Shown here one piece after another: positions 48,306 to 58,165 of a stretch of 64,000 bases of DNA (position 1 is its first letter; each line of letters starts with the position of its first letter). The notes under the pieces are model-generated. The model had not been told where the DNA came from. It saw nothing but the letters and a program-made list of their open reading frames with translations, and made no database searches. Position numbers and translations under genes: made by a program. Source of the stretch: Epiperipatus broadwayi (Eukaryota; Onychophora; Udeonychophora; Euonychophora; Peripatidae); the NCBI GenBank assembly GCA_028023455.1, contig JAQFVV010000072.1:2624501-2688500 (forward strand), written 5' to 3'.

Positions 48306-48359
48306 CATACAATACTAATGTGTAATACTGCTAATATATTCAAAAAATGTTTACTGATT

Positions 48360-48580
48360 TCAATTTTGTCATTATTGTTACTTTACTTCCATTATAGAAC
48401 ACTAGATGGTGTTCTATATGCAATAATTGGTTAATATTAAAATAGATAATAGAAGCGCACAAAACTATGTGCCAAAAAGGGTTTTTATGTATAACTATTA
48501 TTAGTATATATAATTATATAGCTGTTGCATATGATTTTTTATTATTTATTATAGTTATGGTTAATATATGAAAGTAAGTA
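48360..48580 (+). repeat. Copy of the 33.4-kb repeat without the LINE C tail
   Basis: It shares TTACTTCCATTATAGAACAC-like, ACTAGATGGTGTTCTATATG and GATTTTTTATTATTTATTAT with 33395-33660 and lacks the 55-bp extra piece of that copy, so it acts as an empty-site homologue. Confidence 0.7.
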
Positions 48581-48743
48581 TAATTATTTATAATGAACAG
48601 GCTAAAACTGCAAGGACTTCATTCATAATACTATTTATCTAATTAACCAATTATAATAAATAAAGATCTATATAAATAAAAGACCTAAAATTCACAATAT
48701 ATACATATATATAATGTTCTATACAATTTTATATACAGTAATG

Positions 48744-49364
48744 TTATTATTTCATCCATCTCACATGTGGTCTCTTTCTGGGACTTTTACAAACTCTTGG
48801 AATCCAGTTTAAAATTTCAATTGTTCTTCTATTATCATCTCTTCTAACAATATGTCCAGCCCAACTCCACTTCAGTCTTTTAATTTTTTCAATGAGGTCA
48901 GTAACACCTGTTTGTTCTCTTACCCATACATTACGTTTTCGACCCTTCTTGTTACTCCCAACATGCATCTCTCCATACTTCTTTGAGTGGTCTGAAGTCT
49001 CTGTATTGCTCTTCTATTAAGTGTCCAAGTCTCAGATCCATAAGTAAGAACTGGCAAAACACATTTATTAAAAACCTTCATTTTCAAACACATAGGCATA
49101 TTTCCTTTTAGTATCAAGTTATTTCTACCAAAAGCACTCCAACCAAGTTTAATTTTATGATTAATTTCCTCCATTATGTTTCCATCTGTATTAATAATCT
49201 GACCAAGGTATTTGTAACTGCTAACTTCTTCTAACTCATCATAATCAATCTTTATTTTCATATTTTGAAAAAATCTATTAAACATTACTTTAGTCTTTTG
49301 AACTTGGAGAGACCTTCATCTTGCAGTGGATTGATAATGGTTGATGATGATGATGAATTATTAT
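48744..49364. mobile_element. 5'-inverted (twin-primed) RTE copy
   Basis: Left part 48747-49299 is RTE reverse transcriptase on the minus strand (IDYDELEEVSSYKYLGQII, AFGRNNLILKG, LPVLTYGSETWTLN, SWAGHIVRRDDN, RPHVRWMK). Right part 49300-49357 is the last 55-60 bp of the same family on the plus strand (GGAGAGACCTTCATCTTGCA, then (GATGAT)n). Inverted upstream segment plus direct 3' end is the signature of twin priming known for LINEs. TTATTAT at 48744-48750 and 49358-49364 could be the target duplication. Confidence 0.82.
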
Positions 49365-49365
49365 A

Positions 49366-49598
49366 GTAAATACCAACACAGGTATGCATACAACAGGGTT
49401 AAAAATAAAAATGAAGGTACATCAATCTTCTGGGACCACCAAGCAGCTACAGGCCATGTGTTTGAACCCAGTTCTGCCAAAATAATTTGCACAGAGAAGA
49501 ATGATGCCAAAAGAAAGGTCAAAGCAGCTTTTTACATAGCAAATGATCTCAGTGCCATTAATAGAAGAGAAGCATGCTTTGCTCTCTCCAAACAATAA
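49366..49598 (+). pseudogene. Penelope-like element GIY-YIG domain, C-terminal part
   Basis: Reading on from the RTE tail, the frame gives NEGTSIFWDHQAATGHVFE, AKIICTEKNDAKRKVKAAFY and NRREACFALSK to TAA at 49598. The order H-in-a-DH motif, a GH-F-P segment, a TEKN/RE segment with a K-RKVKA helix and a final NRR is the C-terminal half of a Penelope-like GIY-YIG nuclease. The YIG half and the reverse transcriptase are not upstream, because the RTE copy lies there. The apparent Met-rich start is RTE tail and not part of the protein. Confidence 0.7.
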
Positions 49599-49599
49599 A

Positions 49600-51150
49600 C
49601 TAATTGAAAATTCAAGCTCATTTGCATATGTGTACAACAAATTACAACAGTCTTCATTTGTAAAGTTATGAGTATGAGATTAGAATACTAAATCTCGAAA
49701 GTGCTAAGCAGGCATATTAAACATTATAATATAATTCCAGCTTCACTAACGCATGCGAAAAAATCGCATATGTATAATTATAGTAAATATCACACAACCC
49801 CACTTATCATTTGACAATATAATAAAAAAAGCAATATTTTCGAATGTTAAATAAGAGTGTGAGTTACTTACTATAACAGAATTTACTATTTAAACAACTA
49901 TATAAAGCATTATATATTGAAACAGGTACATTAGTTTCACGTACATTTATATTTAGTTTTTCATTCTCACATTCAAAATGATTCAAAATAATTTAAAAGT
50001 TGGAGAAATAAAAAAATGTGTAGTTTTCACGAATGCAGTTTATCAAGAAAAATAAACAAACTATAGTGATTAAAATCATTTAAAAAAAAAAAAAGAATAA
50101 TGATAAAAGCTTTAACGAACAAGAATTTTTTTTTTTTTAATAAAGAACAATATTTCTTATTAATGAAATTGAAACATTAATAAATAAAAGTTTAATAAAT
50201 TGGGATTTAAAATGTCATTTGTGAACTAGATTGGAAATCTAAAAACACATTGTTGTTTGCTAGTTGTCTTTGGCTAAATAACACGAAAGTAGATCCAAGG
50301 GAAATCAAGGCGAGAAAAGAGAAAACATACCATCGAGAAAGCTATTCTCAGCAAGGCATACTATTGGTTAACTACTGAATCCAGTCAAAAATTATAAAAG
50401 GGGAGTAATTTTATAATAGGAAGGTCTGTCAGAGATTTCTATCTATCAAGCACAACTATAAATGGTATCTTAAGTTTAAAACTCCCAAGATGTGCGAGTA
50501 GGGAATTATAGCCCTTTTCCTTCTTGGCCTGCTCCATGATTATCTTATCCAATATCTGCTTGTGTAAACTACGTGCAAAAGGGTAACTAAACCAAGATGC
50601 CAGTCATTTAAATGCCATTCAACAAAGCCACTAGCAAGCAATCCTGGAAACAGAAAAGAATAAATTACGGTAAGAAAGCTTTGATATTTCTCAGAAAATA
50701 ATATTATTAAAATGAAAATATATTTAATTAAAATGCAATTGAAATACAGTGAAATGTCTATAGTATTAATAGAATCGAATATTAAAGTTATCTTATTTTC
50801 TGTTCTAAACGATGTATCCCAAGGGGTAAAGAAAGCTGCCGCTTGGCATATTTAACACGATTTTGTTAACTATTGATTGTTTTTAAAACGAGATTATCAA
50901 TGAAAATTATGTGTTTATAACCCAGATGAAATTAGCAAATATACAAAATGAACGTATTTAGTAAATGTATACTATATTATGAATACATTCAGACATTTAA
51001 ATATGATTTAGTACGTAAATAAAATTTAATGGTTATACATGTATAATGAACCATATACTTGAATAAGTTGAAAGATTAAAAAAATCATTTTTTTTATTAT
51101 GTAAATACTCTTAAAAAAGGAATATAAACACTGAATTAAAACATGTTATA
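49600..51150. other. AT-rich sequence with a possible exon at 50439-50603 (minus)
   Basis: Most of it is non-coding. The stretch 50200-50660 is less AT-rich. On the minus strand, 50603-50439 is open for 54 codons between stops with a protein-like composition (KQILDKIIMEQAKKEKG, LLAHLGSFKLKIPF). There is an AG acceptor-like run (TTGGTTTAG) inside its upstream end. I do not recognise the protein. This may be a relic of a host exon or chance. Confidence 0.35.
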
Positions 51151-52074
51151 TACACCTGGGTCTCGTTTTATGCGGTAGATAGGCTCCTCAGAAACACGCA
51201 CAAAAGAAATCGCACAAAAATAGACTTAACTTACCTTGAAAAATGGGGACAGGGTTTGTAATTTTCAGAAATCACATAAAAGCAAAGCAAGAAGAAAAAA
51301 TTACTTTAAAATTCGCATTAAAAAAATAAGGAAATAAAGTATGACTAATAAAAAATTTCAAATATTTGAAAAAAAATAATACAAGACAAACTTTTTTTAC
51401 TTTTTTTATTAACTACAGTATTTAATTTTACATTTTTTCATACATATTTTAATCATTAGCAGTTATCTGGCTATTTGACAATATGCATTCATTTGTGAAA
51501 TGTTAAGAAATCAGATTCGTCATGTGACATACAACTAGCGCCACTTTCAATCTTGAGCTATGTTAATAGTTTTTTGTTTCTGTATTTAAAAAATGAGATC
51601 GTAATCAAAACAAAAAGATTATAGATTATCATTAGAAAGATTATTTTCAGTTTATAAAATCAATAAAATCTTCATTATTATTTATTTTAAAAGTCTAAAA
51701 AATTATTTATTTCTGTTATAATTAACAAATTTTAACAAAATACGTTTTAAAAGTTTAAAATTTTTGAATATTTATTGCGATATTTTTATATGTAAATATA
51801 AATCTAATATTATTATTTACTCATTAGTATAAGTAGGTTATTCACATAGAAGCTAATATTTTAAATACAGTTTCAGGCCATATTCATGTTAGCTGCTAAT
51901 ATAACGTTATATTTTTGAAGAAAAAGTATTTCAAGTCAAAATAAGTTATTAATAATTTAAATTTCTTGATATCTAATAAATATAGTGAAATATGAAAGAT
52001 ATTAAGAAGAAACATGAATCGCATAACTTCAAAATCGCATTAAAATAATCCGCATAAAACGAGACCTAGGTGTA
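51151..52074. mobile_element. pogo/Tigger-like MITE with TA target site
   Basis: The 920-bp element (51153-52072) begins CACCTGGGTCTCGTTTTATG and ends with the mirror, CATAAAACGAGACCTAGGTG, giving terminal inverted repeats of about 23 bp with one mismatch. TA lies immediately outside each end. Subterminal repeats of ATCGCA/CGCACAAAA lie at both ends. A CTCG-TTTATGCGG end and TA target fit the pogo/Tigger branch of Tc1/mariner; there is no transposase, so it is non-autonomous. Confidence 0.8.
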
Positions 52075-52240
52075 TATGAGTTGAGCAGTAAGAATACCAA
52101 AACAATGTGTCATGGTTAAATGTACGATATACCTGGAGTTATTGATGTGTATACAGATAAAATATATTTACTAGCTTAAATAGGTTATATATATGAGTCT
52201 TATGAAATTGGAAATACCAGTTACCAAATGAAGTAATGAA

Positions 52241-52376
52241 AAGTCTACACACGTGAATTAATGACAAATCTGGATAAGAATATGTGAATACCAAATAAAT
52301 GCATTAGCAAGTCTACACATGTGAATTAATGACAAATCTGGATAAGAATATGTGAATACCAAATAAATGCATTAGC
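52241..52376 (+). repeat. 68-bp tandem duplication
   Basis: Units 52241-52308 and 52309-52376 start AAGTCTACACA and end AAATAAATGCATTAGC, and differ at one base that I can see (ACACACGTG against ACACATGTG). Confidence 0.92.
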
Positions 52377-54699
52377 AAGATGAATTGATATCTGGACAGA
52401 TGGAAATACATACTTATATTTTACCTGAATAACCAATGGATATAAATGTGCTTATATCGATCGATTCAAACCCTGAAAATAACCAATGAACCTAGGATAA
52501 ATGTACTTATATTATTGTTTCAAACCTGGAATTGGATAACAATGAATAGAAATATATTTATTGTGCTTTGACTTACCCAAAATTAACGGGAATAATGGAA
52601 ATGCTCTTGTCTGTAAAGAATATCTTCATACATGAGTTAATTTAAGCCACATTACATGTGACAACTACCTGAAAGACTATAGATCAGAATTAAGTGAAAC
52701 TCTGAATTAAATAGAATGCTAGCAGTTGCCTTCATTATTACCTCCATTGTCTTCATATATTGTACTCCGCTCTGTGAATTAACTAACACTAAATAATTAA
52801 AGATGTAAATTGTTAAAGAACTATTGAAAGAAGGACTTTATTATACAACAAATTACATTCTTTAATTCATATTGAACTATTATTGGAAGTATGCTGAAGA
52901 GATACAAAGAACCGTCAATGACATATTTTGTTTGATGTTTGAAGGACAATTATTCAAACCCGTTTTGTTAAATAAATTATAATAAACAACAAGAAATTTT
53001 AATACCTCTTGTCCATATCATTTCGCATCAATTGTATTATTGCATTGGTCTACAGGAATTTCATGCCTCCTGAGCTATGCTTGGTGTAACCAAGCCCTGA
53101 TAAGTAAGGTTGTCATGAGCTGGAACTCTAGTGGCGCTGTTTGGGGAATCTCAAACCTAGAATTTTCTAGATGTTTTCAGTCTCCATGGTGCTACATCCT
53201 CTGATGAGCAGGAAATATTACTGTAGGATTGGTAAAATTAAACATAGTGAAATCAATCTTTGTTTACTTCCTGCAATATGCTCATTGGGAGATAAGACCG
53301 ACCAAGTAGAAGGTGGATAAAAGGGTTTGTGTTACAATATATATATACATGTGTGTGTGTGTAGAGTAAATGCCTGGCATCTAATAAAAATCATATTCAT
53401 ATGCAAGCTTTTTTTAATACATTACTAATAAATAAAGTATTGGTAAGAAAGTTTTGATAATGCAGTCATTGTTATATGTGTGTGAGGGTTGTGCATATAA
53501 TAAATTAGGAAACATGCATGTTAAATATTCATAATGATTAAATGTCAGCTTAGAAATCTTCCAGAGTAATTTTTCTCACTATTCATGGATTACACAGAAA
53601 GTCTAATGCATCATATGAACTAGAAGTTTTAACATTTAAACAATTGGACAGAAATAATAGTGTCTATTTATATGTTTAATTATAACCAATTTGATTTTGT
53701 AAGCTAAATGTTTTAACAATTATCATATATATATATATATACATTATTTAATCCATCAATTATTCATAATTAATATTTTCTTCCATTGTCATGGGTGTTA
53801 TAATATGAATATTAATGATCTCCATCTATTAAAAAATATGACTATTGAACAATGTATTAATTAATTACTGAATTGACTGTTAAAACATTCAATCTCCAAA
53901 GCCAAATTAGTTATAACTAGATACATAATAAATAGAATTTTTGATCACTATTATTGTATGGATGACCAAATATTTTAAAGTTTCTATCCCATCTGATGAA
54001 TGAGGATTTCTGGTTAAATACATATACAGTGAAAAAAATTGATATGGAAAATTTTACACTATGTTATTGTTCAAGATTTATAATAACATTGGAGGAATGC
54101 ATCATATGAAAAGTTTGATTGGTTATATATATGTATGCTGATTTAAATATATTCCTGGGTTGTTATTATAGCTTTTGATGTTAAGAAACTATCAATTACT
54201 AGGAATTGACAATCCCTGAGGCTAAACAAGCACTTTCATTAATTTATAATAACTCTTTTAATGGAGCTTTTTGTTGAAGTAAAAGGACTCTTTTACTTCG
54301 AACCCATGTTCTTATATATATTAAAAAAACATTATAACATGAAATATTATGAAACATATTTGGAGTGAAGATATCTCTAAGTGTGATAATAAAATAATAT
54401 TCAAAATCTTACACAAGTAACATTTGTTCTACATTAACAAAAATGTATTCACTCTTATAAATAATCTAGACAGTGCAACGAGAATAAATTCAATCCATCA
54501 TAGATGTAAATAATTTATTAAATAAATATTAACAATTCAGTAAATGCTCATTTTCATTAAGTTTATAGATAATCCAATTTTTCTTTAATATATAGTATTA
54601 TAAACTTTACAGTATGAAATATTATGAGAACATATTTGACTTTCTTAAGATCTATAATGTAGTGATTTCTATTTTATACATAAATATGTTTTATTTTCA
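52377..54699. other. AT-rich sequence without a gene
   Basis: There is a (TA)n/(TG)n run at about 53337-53362 and (TA)n near 53726. No open frame of note. Confidence 0.5.
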
Positions 54700-55415
54700 A
54701 CAATTACATGATCATCATTTCTTATGCTTATCCAAGCTGTTAAAACAGTAGCAAATTCTCCATACAATAGTATCACCCAGTGTAATCAATGGCTGGTAGA
54801 AGGTTTATACATAAAATCTCTATCTAAAGCCTATTTGTACCATAGTTTTTTATTTGTGGTTTCTATCAGAGAGGAGACTTGGATTTGAGATCACTGCACT
54901 TAGATCTTAGGATCAAATGCAACCCTCCAACAGCCACCTTTTAACTATTTAGTTAATTATAAAGCCATGACCTCAAGATGAATACACAATGTTTTCAATT
55001 CAAGTTCATTAACTTCTATAGTCATACAGATCTGAAACCAGTTCAGTATTTACATATTTTAGTGTCTCTGAATTTTTAAAAATTACAATCACCATCAACA
55101 TATGAATAAGAATGGAAACTACTAAAACCACTATACAAGTGAATGAATTTTGATTGAAAACATTATTAAGTTTTCATCTTGGTAACTAAAATAAATAAAA
55201 GGTGGCTGCTGAAGGATTGCAATAGATTCAAATATCTAGGACAAAGCTCTCAGATCCAAGGCTCCTTATTGATGAAAGCCACAAGCTAAAAACTGGTCCG
55301 AGGATATAAGCATTTTATGCACAAATCTTTTTGCATCTATTGATTACTAAGGATTGCACTAAAAGGCACTACCATATAGAGTTTACTACTGTTTTCAACT
55401 ATTACTAAATTATTG
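54700..55415. repeat. Inverted pair of Penelope-like terminal repeats
   Basis: The left arm, about 54735-54840 (AACAGTAGCAAATTCTCCAT, TACATAAAATCTCTATCTAA), is mirrored by 55275-55410 (ATATAGAGTTTACTACTG, ATTTTATGCACAAATCTTTT). The right arm also has AGCTAAAAACTGGTCCGAGG. Related single copies are at 29876-30060 and 33315-33370. Confidence 0.55.
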
Positions 55416-55694
55416 CAGGTTAAAAATCTACGAGTTTAATCCAGTTTCTCTGATCTTTAGCTTCATTTCTCTATATCACACCAGTATAATCTATACACAA
55501 CAAACATGAACTCTTTCTTTTTCTATCTTTTGGGATCTGGCTTAAAATTTCAACTTTCATTTACTATTATTTTTTTATCATTACCCCAACTTCATAGCAA
55601 TCCTTTAATTTTTTCAGTGATGTCAGTGATATATGTTTGTTCACTCACTTTATCTTTCTTATATGTTCATATACTTTGGATTCATGGAGTTGTA

Positions 55695-55860
55695 TTATGT
55701 TTGTTATAGTTCTGAAGATTGCCGGGACAATCAAAACTGTCACTAGTGAGTTTTGTAAAAAAGCATTGTAAAAAATAATAAAGAACACAGATGATATTAT
55801 TATTTGTTCCCTCATCTAAATATATCAATTTGAATTCTTCCATACCTTGTTGTGTGGTTT
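55695..55860 (+). repeat. Penelope-like 3' end with degenerate hammerhead core
   Basis: CTGAAGATTGCCGGGACAAT at about 55711 is followed by CAAAACTGTCACTAGTG. GATTG can pair with CAATC as in stem II of the candidate at 30949-31005, but CTGATGA is shortened and GAAA has become AAAA, so cleavage is unlikely. Confidence 0.45.
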
Positions 55861-56052
55861 AATCTTTATAATGGTCTTCTCTTAGGCATCTAAGCCTCCC
55901 ATCCTTATATAAAAAAATGTTAAACAAAATACTTCTTTTAAATAATGAATAATTTCTACAAAAAGTACTACATTCAAGTTAAATTCTATGATCAATTTCA
56001 TTCAATATGTTTTTAATCTGTATTAATAATATGACCGATGTACTTATAGTTA

Positions 56053-56968
56053 TTAATTTTGGTAAAGGTTTACTTTAGCGACCAGGGCATATTCGCCATC
56101 TAGTTTTTAAAATTAGAACTAAAATCTTACGTATCTGCTCTTATATTACAATTACAGTAAATATTTATTAATTAAAACGTAAAAGATAATAATAAAAAAA
56201 ATAATTTACCTTTTTAAGCATAATTATACCCTATGCATAGCAGGAAGTTGGAGAAAAGGGCGGCAGTGCTATATCTACTGCGGAAGGCAAATTCTTGGAG
56301 GTACGATGAAAATAAAGCCCTGCTGGTACCAGATTGGAATTTCAGCTTACGCTTGGCCCTCTTCCACATATTCTCAATTTTCTGGGTATGTATGTCTTGG
56401 TCTTCGGGATTCACGAAGTTGTCCTGGTGGACGACAACGGAATGCATGTGCACCCCATTGCTAAGTCTGCTGATATTATTGTACGCAGCCCAGCCATCTG
56501 AAAGTATGCGAGTCCCTGGTAAAATGTACTGCTGGATTAGGGCCTCCAATGAGCCAGCCGTTCTATCCGCAACTTCTGTCAAGAAGCATGTAGTCCCCCT
56601 ATGGTATTTTCTGTGGAAATAATATGTTTCATCGATTTCGATGACTAATGGCTCCCCATTGTCATCTATTCCGCCGAAAACCATCGAGATAGTTTGAATT
56701 CTTAAGTTATAAATTCCGATAGTTTAAATTCTTAAGTTTCAAATAATTTAAACTAATTATTTTAATTAAACTAGTGCAATTATTTCAACTTCTTTAAAAT
56801 GGTAAATATTTTTTTTATCTTTTACATTTTAATAAATTTTAATGTAATTGTAATATAGTAGTATATACGTAAGATTTTCGAATAATAATTTACTTATAAT
56901 TTTGAAAACTAGAGGGCGAACATGATTTTTATGCTGTGGTCGCTAAAGTAAACCTTTACCTTAATTTT
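56053..56968 (-). mobile_element. Merlin (IS1016-like) DNA transposon, copy 2, with 8-bp target duplication
   Basis: The 900-bp element (56061-56960) has the same ends as copy 1 (GGTAAAGGTTTACTTTAGCG and mirror). TTAATTTT flanks it on both sides (56053-56060, 56961-56968), the 8-bp duplication typical of Merlin. It lies inside a decayed RTE copy, which joins up across it. It is on the opposite strand to copy 1 and very similar to it by eye, so both are fairly recent. Confidence 0.95.
56214..56684 (-). CDS. Merlin transposase catalytic domain, open
   Basis: This 156-residue frame is intact. It begins MVFGGIDDNGEP and carries the three acidic positions expected of the IS1595/IS1016 DDE fold: IEIDETYY (residue about 18), SDGWAAYNN (about 73) and IENMWKRAKRKLK (about 106). 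It ends FSNFLLCIGYNYA, after STAALFSNF. Full Merlin transposases are roughly twice as long and have an N-terminal zinc-ribbon-like region; the 270 bp between the end and this start do not encode one. The protein could still fold but probably lacks its DNA-recognition part. The first ATG is used as start because the upstream sequence is AT-rich and repeated (AACTTAAGAATT units). Confidence 0.82.
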   Translation of the reverse strand: MVFGGIDDNGEPLVIEIDETYYFHRKYHRGTTCFLTEVADRTAGSLEALIQQYILPGTRILSDGWAAYNNISRLSNGVHMHSVVVHQDNFVNPEDQDIHTQKIENMWKRAKRKLKFQSGTSRALFSSYLQEFAFRSRYSTAALFSNFLLCIGYNYA

Positions 56969-57243
56969 CCCTCATTCATTATGAGTAATCTTTATGTGCT
57001 ACTTAAGTAAAAAACTATTAAAGATTATTTTTGACTTTTTAGCATTTGTCTTTATTACTACTTTCTTAAATTAATTTAATTCATGCAAGATTTCCTGCAC
57101 TTCTGAACTATTATTTGCAAAAATAAGCACATCATTTGACAAATCAAGGTGATTTAAATAACCTTCATTTATTTTATTCCCTTATATATAAAAAATAATA
57201 ACGAATAAATTTTAGTTAATGATAAATTCCAAATTAAAATACC

Positions 57244-57539
57244 GAATATAACGGTGAAAATATATATATATAAACAATAACAAACCACAGAAGTATTTTC
57301 AATTAAGCACTTAATCTTCTTCAACTGTCATTTAAATTCAAATATAGCCGAAGTAAACGCGATCAAGTCATATCCCAAGATTCCCAAATTTTAACGTTAG
57401 CGGATTGTCGATTATCAGTTAACGTTAACTTCCGCTATATTTGAATTTAAAGGATAGTTATAGAAAGTTAAGTGATTAACTGGAAAAACTTCTATGGTTT
57501 ATCATAGTTTTTATAAATGTATTTTTACCGTTATATTCA
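57244..57539. repeat. 296-bp palindromic repeat
   Basis: The left end GAATATAACGGTGAAAATAT is mirrored at the right end (TTTTACCGTTATATTC). Arms continue with CACAGAAGTATTTTCAATTA, CACTTAATCTTCTTCAACTG and AAATTCAAATATAGCCGAAG, all mirrored. The centre has TTAACGTTAACTTCCGC, with several CpG steps. Similar AAGTACTTTC arms occur at 62730-62890. Confidence 0.8.
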
Positions 57540-58165
57540 TTATTATTTTTTTTTTTTTGCAATATTTATTCCAAAACAGATATTTATTTCATATATATGA
57601 TGCAAAACAAAATCTGTTACATAATTAATTCTTTATTTAAATATTGACTAAATACAAAATTCTAAAAAAAATAATATTGATCTGTTTATTTCGGTTTATA
57701 CAACATTAGCAGATTATTTATTCTTAAATAACCATATTCTAATAAGTTTGATTGATTTATTCATATATCAATGCTCTTCAATTTTGTAGAATTGTATCCT
57801 TTAAAATTATTTAATATATATATTTAAAAAGTATTGGTTATCAATGAATTAGTAATTTAAATGGAAGATATAATTCGCTGTTGTCCGTAAGTTTGGGCAT
57901 GCCATGAATTTTACTCTCCACATCTGAAACATACACTACTGTACTAAATCATAAAGAGCAGTAACTTTCGTAAAAACATTTTTTCAAACCTATCAAACAT
58001 TATCACTTGATTAAAGTATTCTATTATTTAGATATCTTTATGAATGGATTATATTTCATCAAATTTTCACTTTGAGTCGTTGAATATATTTAGATAATAG
58101 CATTTAAAGCTATTAGATTTTTTTTACTTCTTTTGTTTAAACAGCAATATAAAATAGAAAACTGT
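57540..58165. other. AT-rich sequence without a gene
   Basis: Nothing recognisable. Confidence 0.5.

Larger units (their letters stand above)
45098..48310 (-). mobile_element. Gypsy-type LTR retrotransposon, minus strand, internally deleted
   Basis: Two direct repeats, 45103-45702 (3' LTR) and 47718-48305 (5' LTR), start with TGTCATATCTC and end in CA when read on the minus strand. They are bordered by CATAC on both sides (45098-45102 and 48306-48310), a 5-bp target duplication. A purine tract AGAGGGAGAGA precedes the 3' LTR, and TGGTGTAGTCTGACAA lies just after the 5' LTR, suiting a tRNA primer site. The internal part is only about 2 kb and keeps a Gag zinc knuckle, a protease motif and an integrase part. 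The LTRs differ at many sites, so the insertion is old. Confidence 0.92.
55430..57185 (-). pseudogene. Decayed RTE fragment interrupted by a Penelope-like end and by Merlin copy 2
   Basis: Compared with the full RTE at 15947-19241 (plus-strand text), 55430-55690 matches 16005-16255 (TAAAATTTCAACTTTCATTT against TAAAATTTCAATTGTCCATC), 55920-56052 matches the 16385-16535 part, and 56961-57180 matches 16545-16760 (TTCCTGCACTTCTGAACTAT region, CATCATTTGACAAATC). No open frame remains. About 55695-55860 is foreign sequence ending in A-rich DNA, with a mutated hammerhead-like core. Merlin splits the rest at 56061-56960. Confidence 0.78.

Noticed and set aside
52241-52376. A CRISPR-like or satellite array
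   Set aside because: There are only two units with no spacers, and this is an animal genome context.
56233-56622. Plus-strand 129-residue frame in Merlin copy 2
   Set aside because: It is the antisense of the transposase catalytic domain.
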